A stretch of 9,053 nt of DNA, taken from contig JADFYT010000082.1 in the NCBI GenBank assembly GCA_015232935.1, positions 1-9,053 of the forward strand, given 5' to 3'. The DNA is from Desulfamplus sp. (lineage in GTDB: Bacteria; Desulfobacterota; Desulfobacteria; Desulfobacterales; Desulfobacteraceae). Below, piece after piece: positions 1 through 6,390 of this stretch (positions within the stretch are counted from its first letter, which is position 1; each line of letters starts with the position of its first letter). The translations under genes were made by a program, and so were the position numbers. The notes under the pieces were generated by a model, which made no database searches, had not been told where the DNA came from, and was given only the letters and a program-made list of their open reading frames with translations.

Positions 1-866
1 TTATCGGAAAGGAGCTTATGGAGATCGGTTTTTTTCACCACTCATCTGACAGGAAAAAGCTGATGACATCCCTTGCTGAAAAGAGTGCTATTAAAAACTG
101 GGAGATTACCTTTCTGACAGCAAAAGGAACAAAACGTACAGGAATGATCTCTGTGGAGCAGGTGACTCTCTGGGGCGATGTGTGCATGCTCGGGGCCATA
201 GATGATGTTACTGATTCCAGGCGATTAGAGCGAGAGATTCTTACTATCAGCGAGAGAGAACGGCAAAAAATTGCAATGAATCTTCACGACGACCTGTGTC
301 CTCAGCTTATCGGAATAGAGGTTATGACAAAAATGCATCAGCAGAGGCTTGGCGAAAAAAGAGCTTGTGATATATTGACAGGAGAGGTTGAGAGTGCAGG
401 CAGAATAAGGACGCTTATTCAGGACTCCATTGAAAAAACCCGCAGTCTCTCCAGAGGACTATCTCCTGTTAACGTCACTGACCGAGGTTTTGATGCCTCG
501 CTTGAGGATCTGGCAGCATATGTCAGGAGCGTGTTCGGCATCTCCTGTCGTCTTGACTGCGATATGAGTCAGCCATTTGAAGACAATTCGGTTGCCACCC
601 ATACTTATTATATCGTACAGGAGGCTGTTCACAATGCAGTTAAACATTCAAAGGCAGATCAAATACAAATCAAGCTTACAAATTTGAAAAATACTGCAAT
701 ATTAACGGTAGAGGACAATGGAATAGGGTTGAACAAGCCTGAAAACTCAAAGGGAATGGGTATAAGAATCATGTCATACAGGGCAAGCTGGATAGGTGCA
801 TCTTTGGAGTTTGAAAGCTCTTTAGATGGTGGCACTCTGATAAGACTGGAGGTTGGCAGGAGGTAG
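1..866 (+). CDS. PAS-domain sensor histidine kinase, NarX/DegS (HisKA_3) type, 5' end outside the window
   Basis: This is the C-terminal part of a sensor kinase that autophosphorylates on His and passes phosphate to a response regulator, probably the one encoded just downstream. The frame is open from position 3 back to the window edge. Residues encoded before the ATG at 18 (IGKEL) continue naturally into a PAS core that ends with the typical DDVTDSRRLEREI segment, so the real start lies upstream. The AAGGAG before that ATG is therefore probably coding sequence rather than a ribosome binding site. Counting from the ATG, the PAS remnant covers about 1-70. The HisKA_3 phosphoacceptor is H90 in ERQKIAMNLHDDL. 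The ATPase N-box is at 201-211 (QEAVHNAVKHS, N206), the G1 box at 231-238 (VEDNGIGL) and the G2 box at 245-252. No membrane segment is seen in this part; a sensor region could lie upstream. The stop is TAG at 864-866. Confidence 0.93.
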   Translation, partial: IGKELMEIGFFHHSSDRKKLMTSLAEKSAIKNWEITFLTAKGTKRTGMISVEQVTLWGDVCMLGAIDDVTDSRRLEREILTISERERQKIAMNLHDDLCPQLIGIEVMTKMHQQRLGEKRACDILTGEVESAGRIRTLIQDSIEKTRSLSRGLSPVNVTDRGFDASLEDLAAYVRSVFGISCRLDCDMSQPFEDNSVATHTYYIVQEAVHNAVKHSKADQIQIKLTNLKNTAILTVEDNGIGLNKPENSKGMGIRIMSYRASWIGASLEFESSLDGGTLIRLEVGRR

Positions 867-998
867 TATATCGTCAAGGCTAAAAGTTAGTGTTGAGTCT
901 ATTTGAACTGTTGTGCAAACAAACACTTGTCGAACAAGGGTGGCCTTAAAGTTAAATGCTGACAATGCAGCAGATTAAACCTTACGGGAAATCATCTG
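867..998. other. intergenic spacer between kinase and response regulator
   Basis: This is a 132-base gap between two same-strand genes that look like a cognate pair. I find no convincing terminator; the best hairpin is a 5-bp stem (CTTGT/ACAAG) near 926-938 with no T run. I see no clear sigma-70 or sigma-54 promoter. The gap is long enough that the regulator could have its own promoter. Confidence 0.5.
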
Positions 999-1676
999 AT
1001 GGGGAAAAAAAATATTAATATCATTATTGTTGAAGATCACCCTATTTTCAGAATGGGGATGAAGGAGATGATAGAGCATGAACCTGACATGTGCGTGTGT
1101 GGAGAAGCAAGCGATGTTACAGGTGCCCTGAAGCTGATCCGGGAAAAAAAACCGGATCTTGCTATTGTGGATCTATCGTTGAAAGAGAGTAACGGGCTTG
1201 ATATTGTCAAGGAGATTGCTGACTACCACAAGCCAATGGCAGCACTTGTTCTCTCCATGCACGACGAAGCTCTTCACGCAGAGCGGTGTATCATGGCCGG
1301 GGCCAAAGGTTATATCATGAAGCAGGAGGCTTCGGAATCAGTTGTAATTGCAATCCGCCGCATCATTGACGGGCATATCCATGTCAGCCAGGCAATAATG
1401 AGTAACATTCTCAACTCCTTTCAGAAACAGCCGGATCTGGTCTATGAATCCCCCCTGAAACGGGTCACAGATCGTGAGTTTGAGATTTTCCAGCTGATTG
1501 GCCAGGGGCTGTCATCCAAACAGATCGCCAACCAGCTTAATATCAGTGTCAAAACAATAGGCACTTACAGGGAACGAATAAAGGAGAAGCTGAACTTAAA
1601 GAGTGCCGGAGAACTTGTCCGGTATGCCGTGATCTGGGTTGAGACCGGGCTTTTTAAAGAATTTGAATCAGACTGA
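999..1676 (+). CDS. NarL/FixJ-family response regulator (receiver plus LuxR-type HTH)
   Basis: This is a 225-residue DNA-binding response regulator of normal family length. The receiver covers about 6-122, with acidic residues E12/D13, phosphoacceptor D58 (in DLAIVDLS), switch residue S86 and conserved K108 (GYIMKQE). A LuxR-type helix-turn-helix covers about 154-212, including VTDREFEIFQLIGQG and the recognition region NQLNISVKTIGTYRERIKEK. The ATG at 999 is chosen because the receiver begins right after it; the upstream GGGAA near 986 is only a weak ribosome binding site. It follows the HisKA_3 kinase on the same strand, the usual partner for this regulator class, so it probably acts as that kinase's output and binds target promoters. 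The targets cannot be read from the sequence. It converges on the secreted-protein gene with 22 bases between the stops. Confidence 0.94.
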   Translation: MGKKNINIIIVEDHPIFRMGMKEMIEHEPDMCVCGEASDVTGALKLIREKKPDLAIVDLSLKESNGLDIVKEIADYHKPMAALVLSMHDEALHAERCIMAGAKGYIMKQEASESVVIAIRRIIDGHIHVSQAIMSNILNSFQKQPDLVYESPLKRVTDREFEIFQLIGQGLSSKQIANQLNISVKTIGTYRERIKEKLNLKSAGELVRYAVIWVETGLFKEFESD

Positions 1677-1698
1677 AGACGATTTCTGCATAAGAGAT

Positions 1699-2682
1699 CT
1701 ATTTCACAAGTAAAACTGGAAGAGAAACGTTATCTCGACAAATAGTTTCTCTTCCTTGATCAACCCAGGCATTAAAGTTTTTATTTTTCCAACGGTCAAC
1801 ATGAAAAAGTTTGGCTTCAAATTGATTGCCATCGACATGAATAAACGACTCTGGTAAATCTATTGATGAATTTGAGGTCATCCCTGTGCCGCTTGAATAG
1901 CTGACTCTAAAGCCTGAATTGCTTTTATAGACACGCATATGCAGGTCGTTATCACCGAAAAGATACTGAAAAGAGTTATCCATCTGACCATTCAAGACAA
2001 AACGCAAGTAGATAAATATTTCATCCTTTGCTATATAAACCTCTTTCAAGTCTCTCCCGGGTAAGTCATCGCATTCCGGACCATTGTTGTCCAGAAAAAC
2101 TCTGTCTTCATCGCTCCAGTCACTATAGTTGCCATCAATATTGATCTGCCTGTTTTTTAGCGTAAAAGTTGAGTACTCTTTAGCATAGTTTATCCCGCCA
2201 TCCTCTCCAAATACCATAATATTTTTAGAAAATGAGGCTGAATCTTTTTCCTGCCAGTTGCCTGTTAACGTTTGACCTGTACCGGAAATTCGATCCCATG
2301 CAGTCTGATCGCCTGACGGGTCTATCATGACAAGCTCTTTTTCTGTCAAGCTGACAATAGATAAAGAGTGACTGCCAACAGGAGGGCCATCGTCTGTAAA
2401 GGTGGATTGAGTAAAATTAACATGTAGTTGTTTTGTATTTTGATTATATGAAAAAGTTCCTGATGCGGTATTTTCAATCTTGTTTTGTTTTATATCTTTA
2501 ATTGTAAAATCCTGGCCGGTAAACAGTAAGTTAAGTTCATAGCTATCGGAAAAGAGAATCAGTTTGGGAATATTAAGGACTCCTGTTTCCAGATTGAAAG
2601 AGGCTTCATTTTCAGCATTGGACAGATTGACTGTGGAACAGACAATAGTTGCGATAAAACATAATACTTTAAGCATTTTCAT
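1699..2682 (-). CDS. secreted protein of unknown function with C-terminal CBM9/DOMON-like beta domain
   Basis: I do not recognise a named family for this 327-residue protein. It begins with a typical signal peptide: a Lys-containing start, a hydrophobic stretch at about 4-19, and probable signal peptidase I cleavage after SNA at 21-23. No lipobox is evident. Residues 27-64 start with FNLETGVLNIPKL and look like a short beta module of the kind seen in secreted deltaproteobacterial proteins. Residues 72-170 are rich in G, T, S and aromatic residues and lipocalin-like in texture (GTFSYN, ISGTGQTLTGNW). Residues 180-327 start with INIDGNYSDW, followed by DLKEVYIAKDEIFIYLRF, a pattern typical of CBM9/DOMON-like ligand-binding sandwiches. 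C204 and C315 could form a disulfide. The start is fixed by GGAGG (plus-strand 2689-2693) six bases upstream of the ATG. It is transcribed alone, away from the permease operon. Periplasmic or extracellular location is likely; the ligand is unknown. Confidence 0.85.
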   Translation of the reverse strand: MKMLKVLCFIATIVCSTVNLSNAENEASFNLETGVLNIPKLILFSDSYELNLLFTGQDFTIKDIKQNKIENTASGTFSYNQNTKQLHVNFTQSTFTDDGPPVGSHSLSIVSLTEKELVMIDPSGDQTAWDRISGTGQTLTGNWQEKDSASFSKNIMVFGEDGGINYAKEYSTFTLKNRQINIDGNYSDWSDEDRVFLDNNGPECDDLPGRDLKEVYIAKDEIFIYLRFVLNGQMDNSFQYLFGDNDLHMRVYKSNSGFRVSYSSGTGMTSNSSIDLPESFIHVDGNQFEAKLFHVDRWKNKNFNAWVDQGRETICRDNVSLPVLLVK

Positions 2683-2755
2683 GGTTTTCCTCCAGTTTTT
2701 AATGATTGGAATTGTTTTGAAATTGCACCTAGTAAAATTTTTCTCTTTTTCGTCT

Positions 2756-2785
2756 TAACAGATCAAATGTAAATTTGATCTGTTA
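2756..2785. repeat. perfect 13-bp inverted repeat with 4-base spacer
   Basis: TAACAGATCAAAT at 2756-2768 and ATTTGATCTGTTA at 2773-2785 are exact reverse complements separated by GTAA. The centre lies about 88 bases upstream of the secreted-protein ATG. A pyrimidine-rich tract precedes it on the plus strand and no T run follows it on either strand, so it is not a standard intrinsic terminator. An operator for that gene is the simplest reading. Confidence 0.75.
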
Positions 2786-2806
2786 GCTATAAACAGGCAT
2801 CTCTTC

Positions 2807-2896
2807 AAAGTCAATATTAAACTTATCTCATGAGCAGAGATAATTGCCAGAAAGTCAATAATCTTGATAATCTCCCTGTATCCAGAGATATTCCAA
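2807..2896. repeat. imperfect 44-bp tandem duplication carrying ATCTC/GAGAT palindromes
   Basis: Unit A (2807-2850) and unit B (2851-about 2896) both begin with AAAGTCAATA. Both then carry ATCTC, a 6-10 base spacer, and AGAGATA, and end in TTGCCAG or TTCCAAG. Unit A contains a perfect 7-bp inverted repeat (TTATCTC 2823-2829, GAGATAA 2837-2843). Unit B contains ATCTC 2870-2874 and GAGAT 2885-2889. The units differ by substitutions and small gaps, so this is an old duplication or selected paired binding sites. Confidence 0.6.
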
Positions 2897-2958
2897 GCTG
2901 GAATGAACGTTTTTTAGTTGCCACCCCTAATAATGAAGTTCTGGACTCCTTTTTATGA
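2830..2958 (+). CDS. possible 42-residue small protein
   Basis: An ATG at 2830 opens a 42-codon frame ending at TGA 2956-2958. The product (starting MSRDNCQKVN, ending TPNNEVLDSFL) is mixed in composition, soluble-looking and not low-complexity, but matches nothing I know. A terminator-like hairpin with T7 follows 31 bases later, as for a short monocistronic unit. Against it, there is no convincing ribosome binding site before the ATG, the frame overlaps the tandem duplication, and a frame this short can occur by chance in AT-rich DNA. It could also be a remnant of a larger gene. Confidence 0.22.
   Translation: MSRDNCQKVNNLDNLPVSRDIPSWNERFLVATPNNEVLDSFL
2890..2904. repeat. short inverted repeat ATTCCA/TGGAAT
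   Basis: ATTCCA at 2890-2895 and TGGAAT at 2899-2904 are exact reverse complements around AGC. The repeat abuts the end of unit B of the tandem duplication. It is short enough to be chance on its own and is noted because it adds to a dense cluster of palindromes. Confidence 0.4.
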
Positions 2959-2962
2959 CAAA

Positions 2963-2979
2963 GTAGGCAATTTGCCTAC
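2963..2979. repeat. 17-bp palindrome GTAGGCAA-T-TTGCCTAC
   Basis: Two perfect 8-bp arms flank one central base. With a single-base centre it is a poor RNA hairpin but a good candidate site for a dimeric DNA-binding protein. It lies 10 bases before the terminator-like hairpin and about 240 bases upstream of the permease start. The binding protein is unknown. Confidence 0.6.
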
Positions 2980-2989
2980 ACAATTTTGA

Positions 2990-3031
2990 GGCGTTTGCAT
3001 ACCCTATTATGGGCATTACGCCGATTTTTTT
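2990..3031 (+). terminator. terminator-like hairpin with T7
   Basis: GGCGT at 2990-2994 pairs with ACGCC at 3018-3022. Inside, TGC/GCA and CC/GG can pair with a three-base bulge and a 7-base loop. GA then leads into seven T at 3025-3031. This resembles an intrinsic terminator for plus-strand transcription, but the interrupted stem makes it moderate at best. No established plus-strand gene lies between the response-regulator stop at 1676 and this point, so it would end a small RNA, the 42-codon frame, or an attenuated leader of the permease operon. Confidence 0.45.
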
Positions 3032-3045
3032 ATCTCCAGAGATAA
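3030..3045. promoter_or_regulatory. TTATCTC-CA-GAGATAA palindrome, candidate operator
   Basis: This is a perfect 7-bp inverted repeat with a 2-base spacer. The same two 7-bp arms occur at 2823-2843 with a 7-base spacer, and the 8-mer CAGAGATA occurs at 2835, 2883 and 3037. The palindrome ends five bases before TATATT (3050-3055), a possible -10 element for the permease operon, so a bound protein could block RNA polymerase there. The -35 region would be poor. Operator function is inferred from symmetry and recurrence only. Confidence 0.45.
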
Positions 3046-3130
3046 CATATATATTACAACAGAGTCCTCCCTGTTTTATGTGAAAGTCTCTTTAACTAGC
3101 TGTGCTTATGTGACTTTTATTCTTCGTTGT

Positions 3131-3158
3131 GGCCGAGAGCCAATATCTCGCTCCGGCC
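3131..3158 (+). other. GC-rich hairpin in the permease leader
   Basis: CGAGA at 3134-3138 pairs with TCTCG at 3146-3150 around a 7-base loop, and GGC at 3131-3133 can pair with GCC at 3156-3158 across a bulge. No T run follows, so it is not a terminator. It stands out in an AT-rich leader about 60 bases before the permease start codon and could shape mRNA stability or regulation. Confidence 0.4.
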
Positions 3159-3206
3159 GTGACCGTTGTCAGGCAAAAAATGCGATCAGATGAAAAAACA
3201 AAACAC

Positions 3207-3213
3207 AAAGGAG
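3207..3213 (+). promoter_or_regulatory. ribosome binding site fixing the permease start
   Basis: AAAGGAG lies six bases before the ATG at 3220, an ideal arrangement. It favours this ATG over a possible in-frame TTG at 3166 and an ATG at 3190, neither of which has a comparable site. Confidence 0.85.
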
Positions 3214-3219
3214 AAAAAA

Positions 3220-4605
3220 ATGGCAATTAAAAGAAAAGATGGTGAACGTCAACCTGGGATCCACTGGGGAAAATTTACAACCCGTATTCCAGGAGTACAT
3301 GTTGATTTCTCCCTTCCTGAAATTATCCAGGGAGGGCTTCTGACAACTGCTACCGGCGGTGTGGTTGCAGCTCTTACCATGAAGTTTTTTCTGGTTCCTT
3401 TTGAAGTTGCCTGGGCAGTAGTGCTTCTCCAGCTATTCTGGCTCTGGGTTATACCGACAGTGGTCTTGGGCGAACCATACGCACCTGGATGGATAACTCC
3501 TGCATTGCCCTTGGTGATGACCTTTTTGGGATCATTTGAAGCAGGTATTCCGGCGATACAGGCAATGATGGCGGTGACCGTCTGCGTATCAGCTATTTTT
3601 TTGTTTTTTGCAATTACGGGCCTCAGCAGGCATTTTTTTCAATGGGTGCCGGTGGAACTTCGTGCTGCCATCATCTTTGGCGGGGCAATAGCTGCGTTTA
3701 ATGCCGAGTTTGGCCGTCTGGAGCAACTGCCCATAACCCTGCCGATTGTCTGGGGAGTGGTTTTTCTCCTCATGTTTTCCATATGGTTTACCAAGGCAAG
3801 GAAGGGAAGCAAATTCTTGAATCTTATGGGTTCCATGGCACTGCTGGTAGGATTTTTGGTGGCTGCGATTGCAGGCCCTCTGACAGGAGAGATCGCTTTT
3901 GACATAAAGACGGGCTGGCATATTCCTCAGATCGGGGCATATATAAAAGCTGTATCCCCCTTTACCGTGGGTTGGCCTTCTATTGATATCTATCTAAAAG
4001 CCTTCCCTCTTGCTCTGATGGTCTATACCTTTATTTTTGGTGACTTGATACTTGCCAACACTCTTCTAGAGCAGGCTGGAGAGGTGAGAAAAGATGAAAA
4101 AATTGAAGTTGACACCACCCGCAGCCATATAATCCTCTTTATACGAAATATGGGCCATCTTCTTACAGCAGGCCCTTTTATCCCTCTTCACGGGCCAATC
4201 TGGACAGGCGTGCATGTATTTCTTACAGAACGCTACAAAACCGGTCGTAAAAACATGGACTCTTTTTTCTCAGGTACATTCAACTGGTACTGGCCGGCTT
4301 TTATTCTGATATTCATGGTTCCTGTGGTGACATTCATGAAACCGCTTCTGGCAGTGGCTCTCTCAATCACATTGATTCTTACCGGTTTTGCATGTGCGTA
4401 TATTGCCATATCAATGGTCAAAACTCCGGCTGCCCAGGGCTATGCCTTTTTTGTGGGTATGGTTATAGCCAAATTCGGCCCTGCCTGGGGAATGGGAGTG
4501 GGGATACTGCTTTATGTTCTGCTGCTTGCACAGAAAATGCCCGGTTCTACTTTAAAGCAGGAAGAAAAGCCGGTACTGAGAACTGTTCTCAATTCACAAA
4601 ATTAA
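3220..4605 (+). CDS. polytopic inner-membrane permease, NCS2/SLC23-like
   Basis: This 461-residue protein has about 11-12 hydrophobic segments, near 36-52, 62-83, 94-108, 115-133, 147-162, 174-190, 201-220, 262-281, 303-320, 357-373, 376-397 and 407-436. The N terminus is hydrophilic and contains TTRIPGVHVDFSLPE. Further marks are LGEPYAPGWITPALPL (83-98), FGDLILANTLLEQAG (273-287) and RNMGHLLTAGPFIPLHGP (309-326). The size and the polar, Gly-rich breaks in membrane segments resemble the nucleobase/ascorbate (NCS2) and SulP folds, but the usual NCS2 signature is not clear, so substrate cannot be inferred from family. The start at 3220 has a strong ribosome binding site and begins MAIKRKDGE. 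The acyl-CoA ligase follows after 108 bases on the same strand, which suggests import of a carboxylic acid that the ligase then activates. Confidence 0.8.
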   Translation: MAIKRKDGERQPGIHWGKFTTRIPGVHVDFSLPEIIQGGLLTTATGGVVAALTMKFFLVPFEVAWAVVLLQLFWLWVIPTVVLGEPYAPGWITPALPLVMTFLGSFEAGIPAIQAMMAVTVCVSAIFLFFAITGLSRHFFQWVPVELRAAIIFGGAIAAFNAEFGRLEQLPITLPIVWGVVFLLMFSIWFTKARKGSKFLNLMGSMALLVGFLVAAIAGPLTGEIAFDIKTGWHIPQIGAYIKAVSPFTVGWPSIDIYLKAFPLALMVYTFIFGDLILANTLLEQAGEVRKDEKIEVDTTRSHIILFIRNMGHLLTAGPFIPLHGPIWTGVHVFLTERYKTGRKNMDSFFSGTFNWYWPAFILIFMVPVVTFMKPLLAVALSITLILTGFACAYIAISMVKTPAAQGYAFFVGMVIAKFGPAWGMGVGILLYVLLLAQKMPGSTLKQEEKPVLRTVLNSQN

Positions 4606-4713
4606 TACCAAACATTATAAACCTGCATGGCAGATGAGTGCCATAATCTAAATGTATGAAAGTTTTCATGACAACTGTATGCTACCAAGGCTTTCATATA
4701 GAAAGGAAATATC
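4606..4713 (+). other. intergenic spacer between permease and ligase
   Basis: Two small inverted repeats are visible: ATGGCA/TGCCAT at 4627-4644 with a 6-base loop, and ATGAAA/TTTCAT near 4657-4670 with a 2-base centre. Neither is followed by a T run, so read-through from the permease gene is expected. GAAAGGA at 4701-4707 is a good ribosome binding site for the ligase. A separate ligase promoter cannot be excluded. Confidence 0.45.
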
Positions 4714-6360
4714 ATGACAACAAGATTAATTCAACCTACACAAAGTGCCTACAACTATCCTCTGCTGATAAAACAGATGCTGACCACCCCTTTGATATAC
4801 TCTCCTGATCAGGAGATAATTTACAGAGACAAGTTTCGATATGACTACAAAAGTTTTGGCAAGAGGGTAAGTCAGCTTGCATCCATGCTCAGGGAACAGG
4901 GGGTGCGGCCAGGTGATACCGTGGCTGTAATGGACTGGGACTCCCACAGATATCTTGAGTGCTTTTTTGCCATACCCATGATGGGGGCAGTGCTTCACAC
5001 CATCAATATCCGCCTGACTCCCGAGCAGCTTATTTACACCATCAACCATGCTGAGGATGATGTTATCCTGGTTAATGAAGACTTTGTTCCTCTTCTTGAG
5101 TCTGTAAAGGACAGATTTGAGACTGTAAAGAGAGTGATACTGTTGACTGACAAGGAGGCTGTGCCTTCGAGCACTCTTGAGTTCAGCGGCGAATATGAAA
5201 ATCTGCTGAAAAATTCCTCTCCAGAATACGATTTTCCCGATTTTGACGAAAATACAATGGCCACCACCTTTTATACCACCGGCACGACAGGATTGCCAAA
5301 AGGGGTTTTTTTCAGCCATCGACAGATTGTGCTCCACACCTACGGAGCCATGTCAGGTCTATGTGCCTACGCATCACAGGCCAACATCTCCTCGGCCGAT
5401 GTCTATATGCCCATGACTCCCATGTTTCATGTTCATGCGTGGGGGATGCCATATCTTATGACCCTTCTTGGGGCAAAACAGGTATATCCAGGCAGATATG
5501 AACCTGAGATGCTGTTAAAGCTGATTGTCGGAGAGAGGGTGACTTTCTCCCATTGCGTGCCAACCATCATGAACATGCTTGTCACAAGCCCATCCATAAA
5601 GAATCTTGATATCAGGGGCTGGAAGGTTATTATCGGCGGTTCTGCCCTTTCAAAGGGGTTATGCAATGAGGCAATGAAACATGGAATAAATCTTTATACA
5701 GGATATGGCATGTCTGAAACCTGCCCTCTTTTGAGCCTTGCAAATATCAAACTCCACATGCTTGAGTGGGGAGAGGATGAGCAGGTTGAGATCCGCTGCA
5801 AGACCGGTTTGCCCGTCCCATGCGTACAGCTTGAAATAGTGGATCTGGCAGGAAAACCTGTTGCCCATGACGGACAGACAGCAGGAGAGGTGGTGGCTCG
5901 TGCACCATGGTTTACTCAAGGATATGTAAAGGCAGAGGAGAAGAGCGAGGAGTTGTGGAAAAATGGCTGGCTTCACACCGGCGATATCGGTGTTATTGAC
6001 AAGGATGGATATCTCAAGATCACTGATCGGCTGAAGGATGTTATAAAGACCGGCGGAGAGTGGATTTCATCTTTGGAGCTGGAGGACATTATCAGTCAAC
6101 ATGAGGCTGTAAGTGAAGTGGCTGTGGTGGGTATTACAGATGAAAAATGGGGAGAACGCCCCATGGCAATGGTTGTGCTCAGAAACGAATTCAGGGATAC
6201 GATCTCTGAGTCTGATATTCAGCAGTTTTGCATGAAATTTGTTGAGCAGGGGCGGATTCCTAAATACGGAGTACCTTCAAAAGTCATATTGAACGTGGAA
6301 ATACCAAAAACATCAGTAGGCAAGATCAGCAAAAAGGATATCAGGGCAGAGTACAATTGA
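4714..6360 (+). CDS. AMP-binding acyl-CoA ligase, AlkK-like fatty-acyl-CoA synthetase
   Basis: This 548-residue protein is full length for the ANL superfamily. The family activates a carboxylate with ATP to an acyl-adenylate and transfers it to CoA, in the cytoplasm. The core motifs are intact: the P-loop FYTTGTTGLPKG (186-197), MFHVHAWG (237-244), YGMSET (331-336), HTGDIG (421-426), the hinge motif TDRLKDVIKTGGEWIS (437-452), and the C-terminal PKTSVGKISK (531-540), with K537 as the expected adenylation lysine. MTPMFHVHAWGMPY and the N-terminal half (NIRLTPEQLIYTINHAEDD) resemble medium- and long-chain AlkK-type ligases, but chain length cannot be settled by reading. GAAAGGA at 4701-4707 supports the ATG at 4714. 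It probably shares a transcript with the permease. It converges on the kinase gene, with 36 bases between the stops. Confidence 0.93.
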   Translation: MTTRLIQPTQSAYNYPLLIKQMLTTPLIYSPDQEIIYRDKFRYDYKSFGKRVSQLASMLREQGVRPGDTVAVMDWDSHRYLECFFAIPMMGAVLHTINIRLTPEQLIYTINHAEDDVILVNEDFVPLLESVKDRFETVKRVILLTDKEAVPSSTLEFSGEYENLLKNSSPEYDFPDFDENTMATTFYTTGTTGLPKGVFFSHRQIVLHTYGAMSGLCAYASQANISSADVYMPMTPMFHVHAWGMPYLMTLLGAKQVYPGRYEPEMLLKLIVGERVTFSHCVPTIMNMLVTSPSIKNLDIRGWKVIIGGSALSKGLCNEAMKHGINLYTGYGMSETCPLLSLANIKLHMLEWGEDEQVEIRCKTGLPVPCVQLEIVDLAGKPVAHDGQTAGEVVARAPWFTQGYVKAEEKSEELWKNGWLHTGDIGVIDKDGYLKITDRLKDVIKTGGEWISSLELEDIISQHEAVSEVAVVGITDEKWGERPMAMVVLRNEFRDTISESDIQQFCMKFVEQGRIPKYGVPSKVILNVEIPKTSVGKISKKDIRAEYN

Positions 6361-6390
6361 TGTTATCGTAAATAATATTGATCTTTTTTT

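Larger units (their letters stand above)
2683..3219. other. 537-base structured divergent intergenic region
   Basis: The gap separates the secreted-protein gene (minus) from the permease gene (plus) and must hold the promoters for both. It contains at least eight inverted repeats, an imperfect 44-bp tandem duplication, a terminator-like hairpin and one short reading frame; the main ones are listed separately. No known riboswitch, tRNA or named operator was recognised. The richness in palindromes suggests several protein-binding sites or a structured RNA. Confidence 0.75.

Noticed and set aside
2564..2758. 64-codon plus-strand frame over the start of the secreted-protein gene
   Set aside because: It lies opposite the signal peptide region, and its hydrophobic stretch comes from the AT-rich upstream region. 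The minus-strand gene has a signal peptide and an ideal ribosome binding site.
2756..3045. Miniature mobile element
   Set aside because: The inverted repeats are internal pairs rather than matched outer ends, and no flanking target-site duplication was found.
3166..3219. Upstream TTG start for the permease (18 extra residues)
   Set aside because: The ATG at 3220 has AAAGGAG at ideal spacing; the extra residues are Lys-rich leader translation with no family resemblance.
2683..3219. Known riboswitch upstream of the permease
   Set aside because: I could not match the hairpins to the conserved cores of purine, TPP, SAM, guanidine or other common classes; a covariance-model search would be decisive.
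3589..3921. Minus-strand open frames of 88-110 codons inside the permease gene
   Set aside because: They are antisense shadows of a well-supported membrane protein, with no domain features or ribosome binding sites.
4627..4644. Hairpin ATGGCA/TGCCAT as a terminator or sigma-54 site
   Set aside because: No T run follows, and the GG to GC spacing is 9 rather than the required 10 bases with poor flanking match.
4726..5337. 203-residue minus-strand open frame inside the ligase gene
   Set aside because: It is fully opposite a clear acyl-CoA ligase, shows no recognisable motif, and is Cys/His-rich as expected from antisense of a coding gene.
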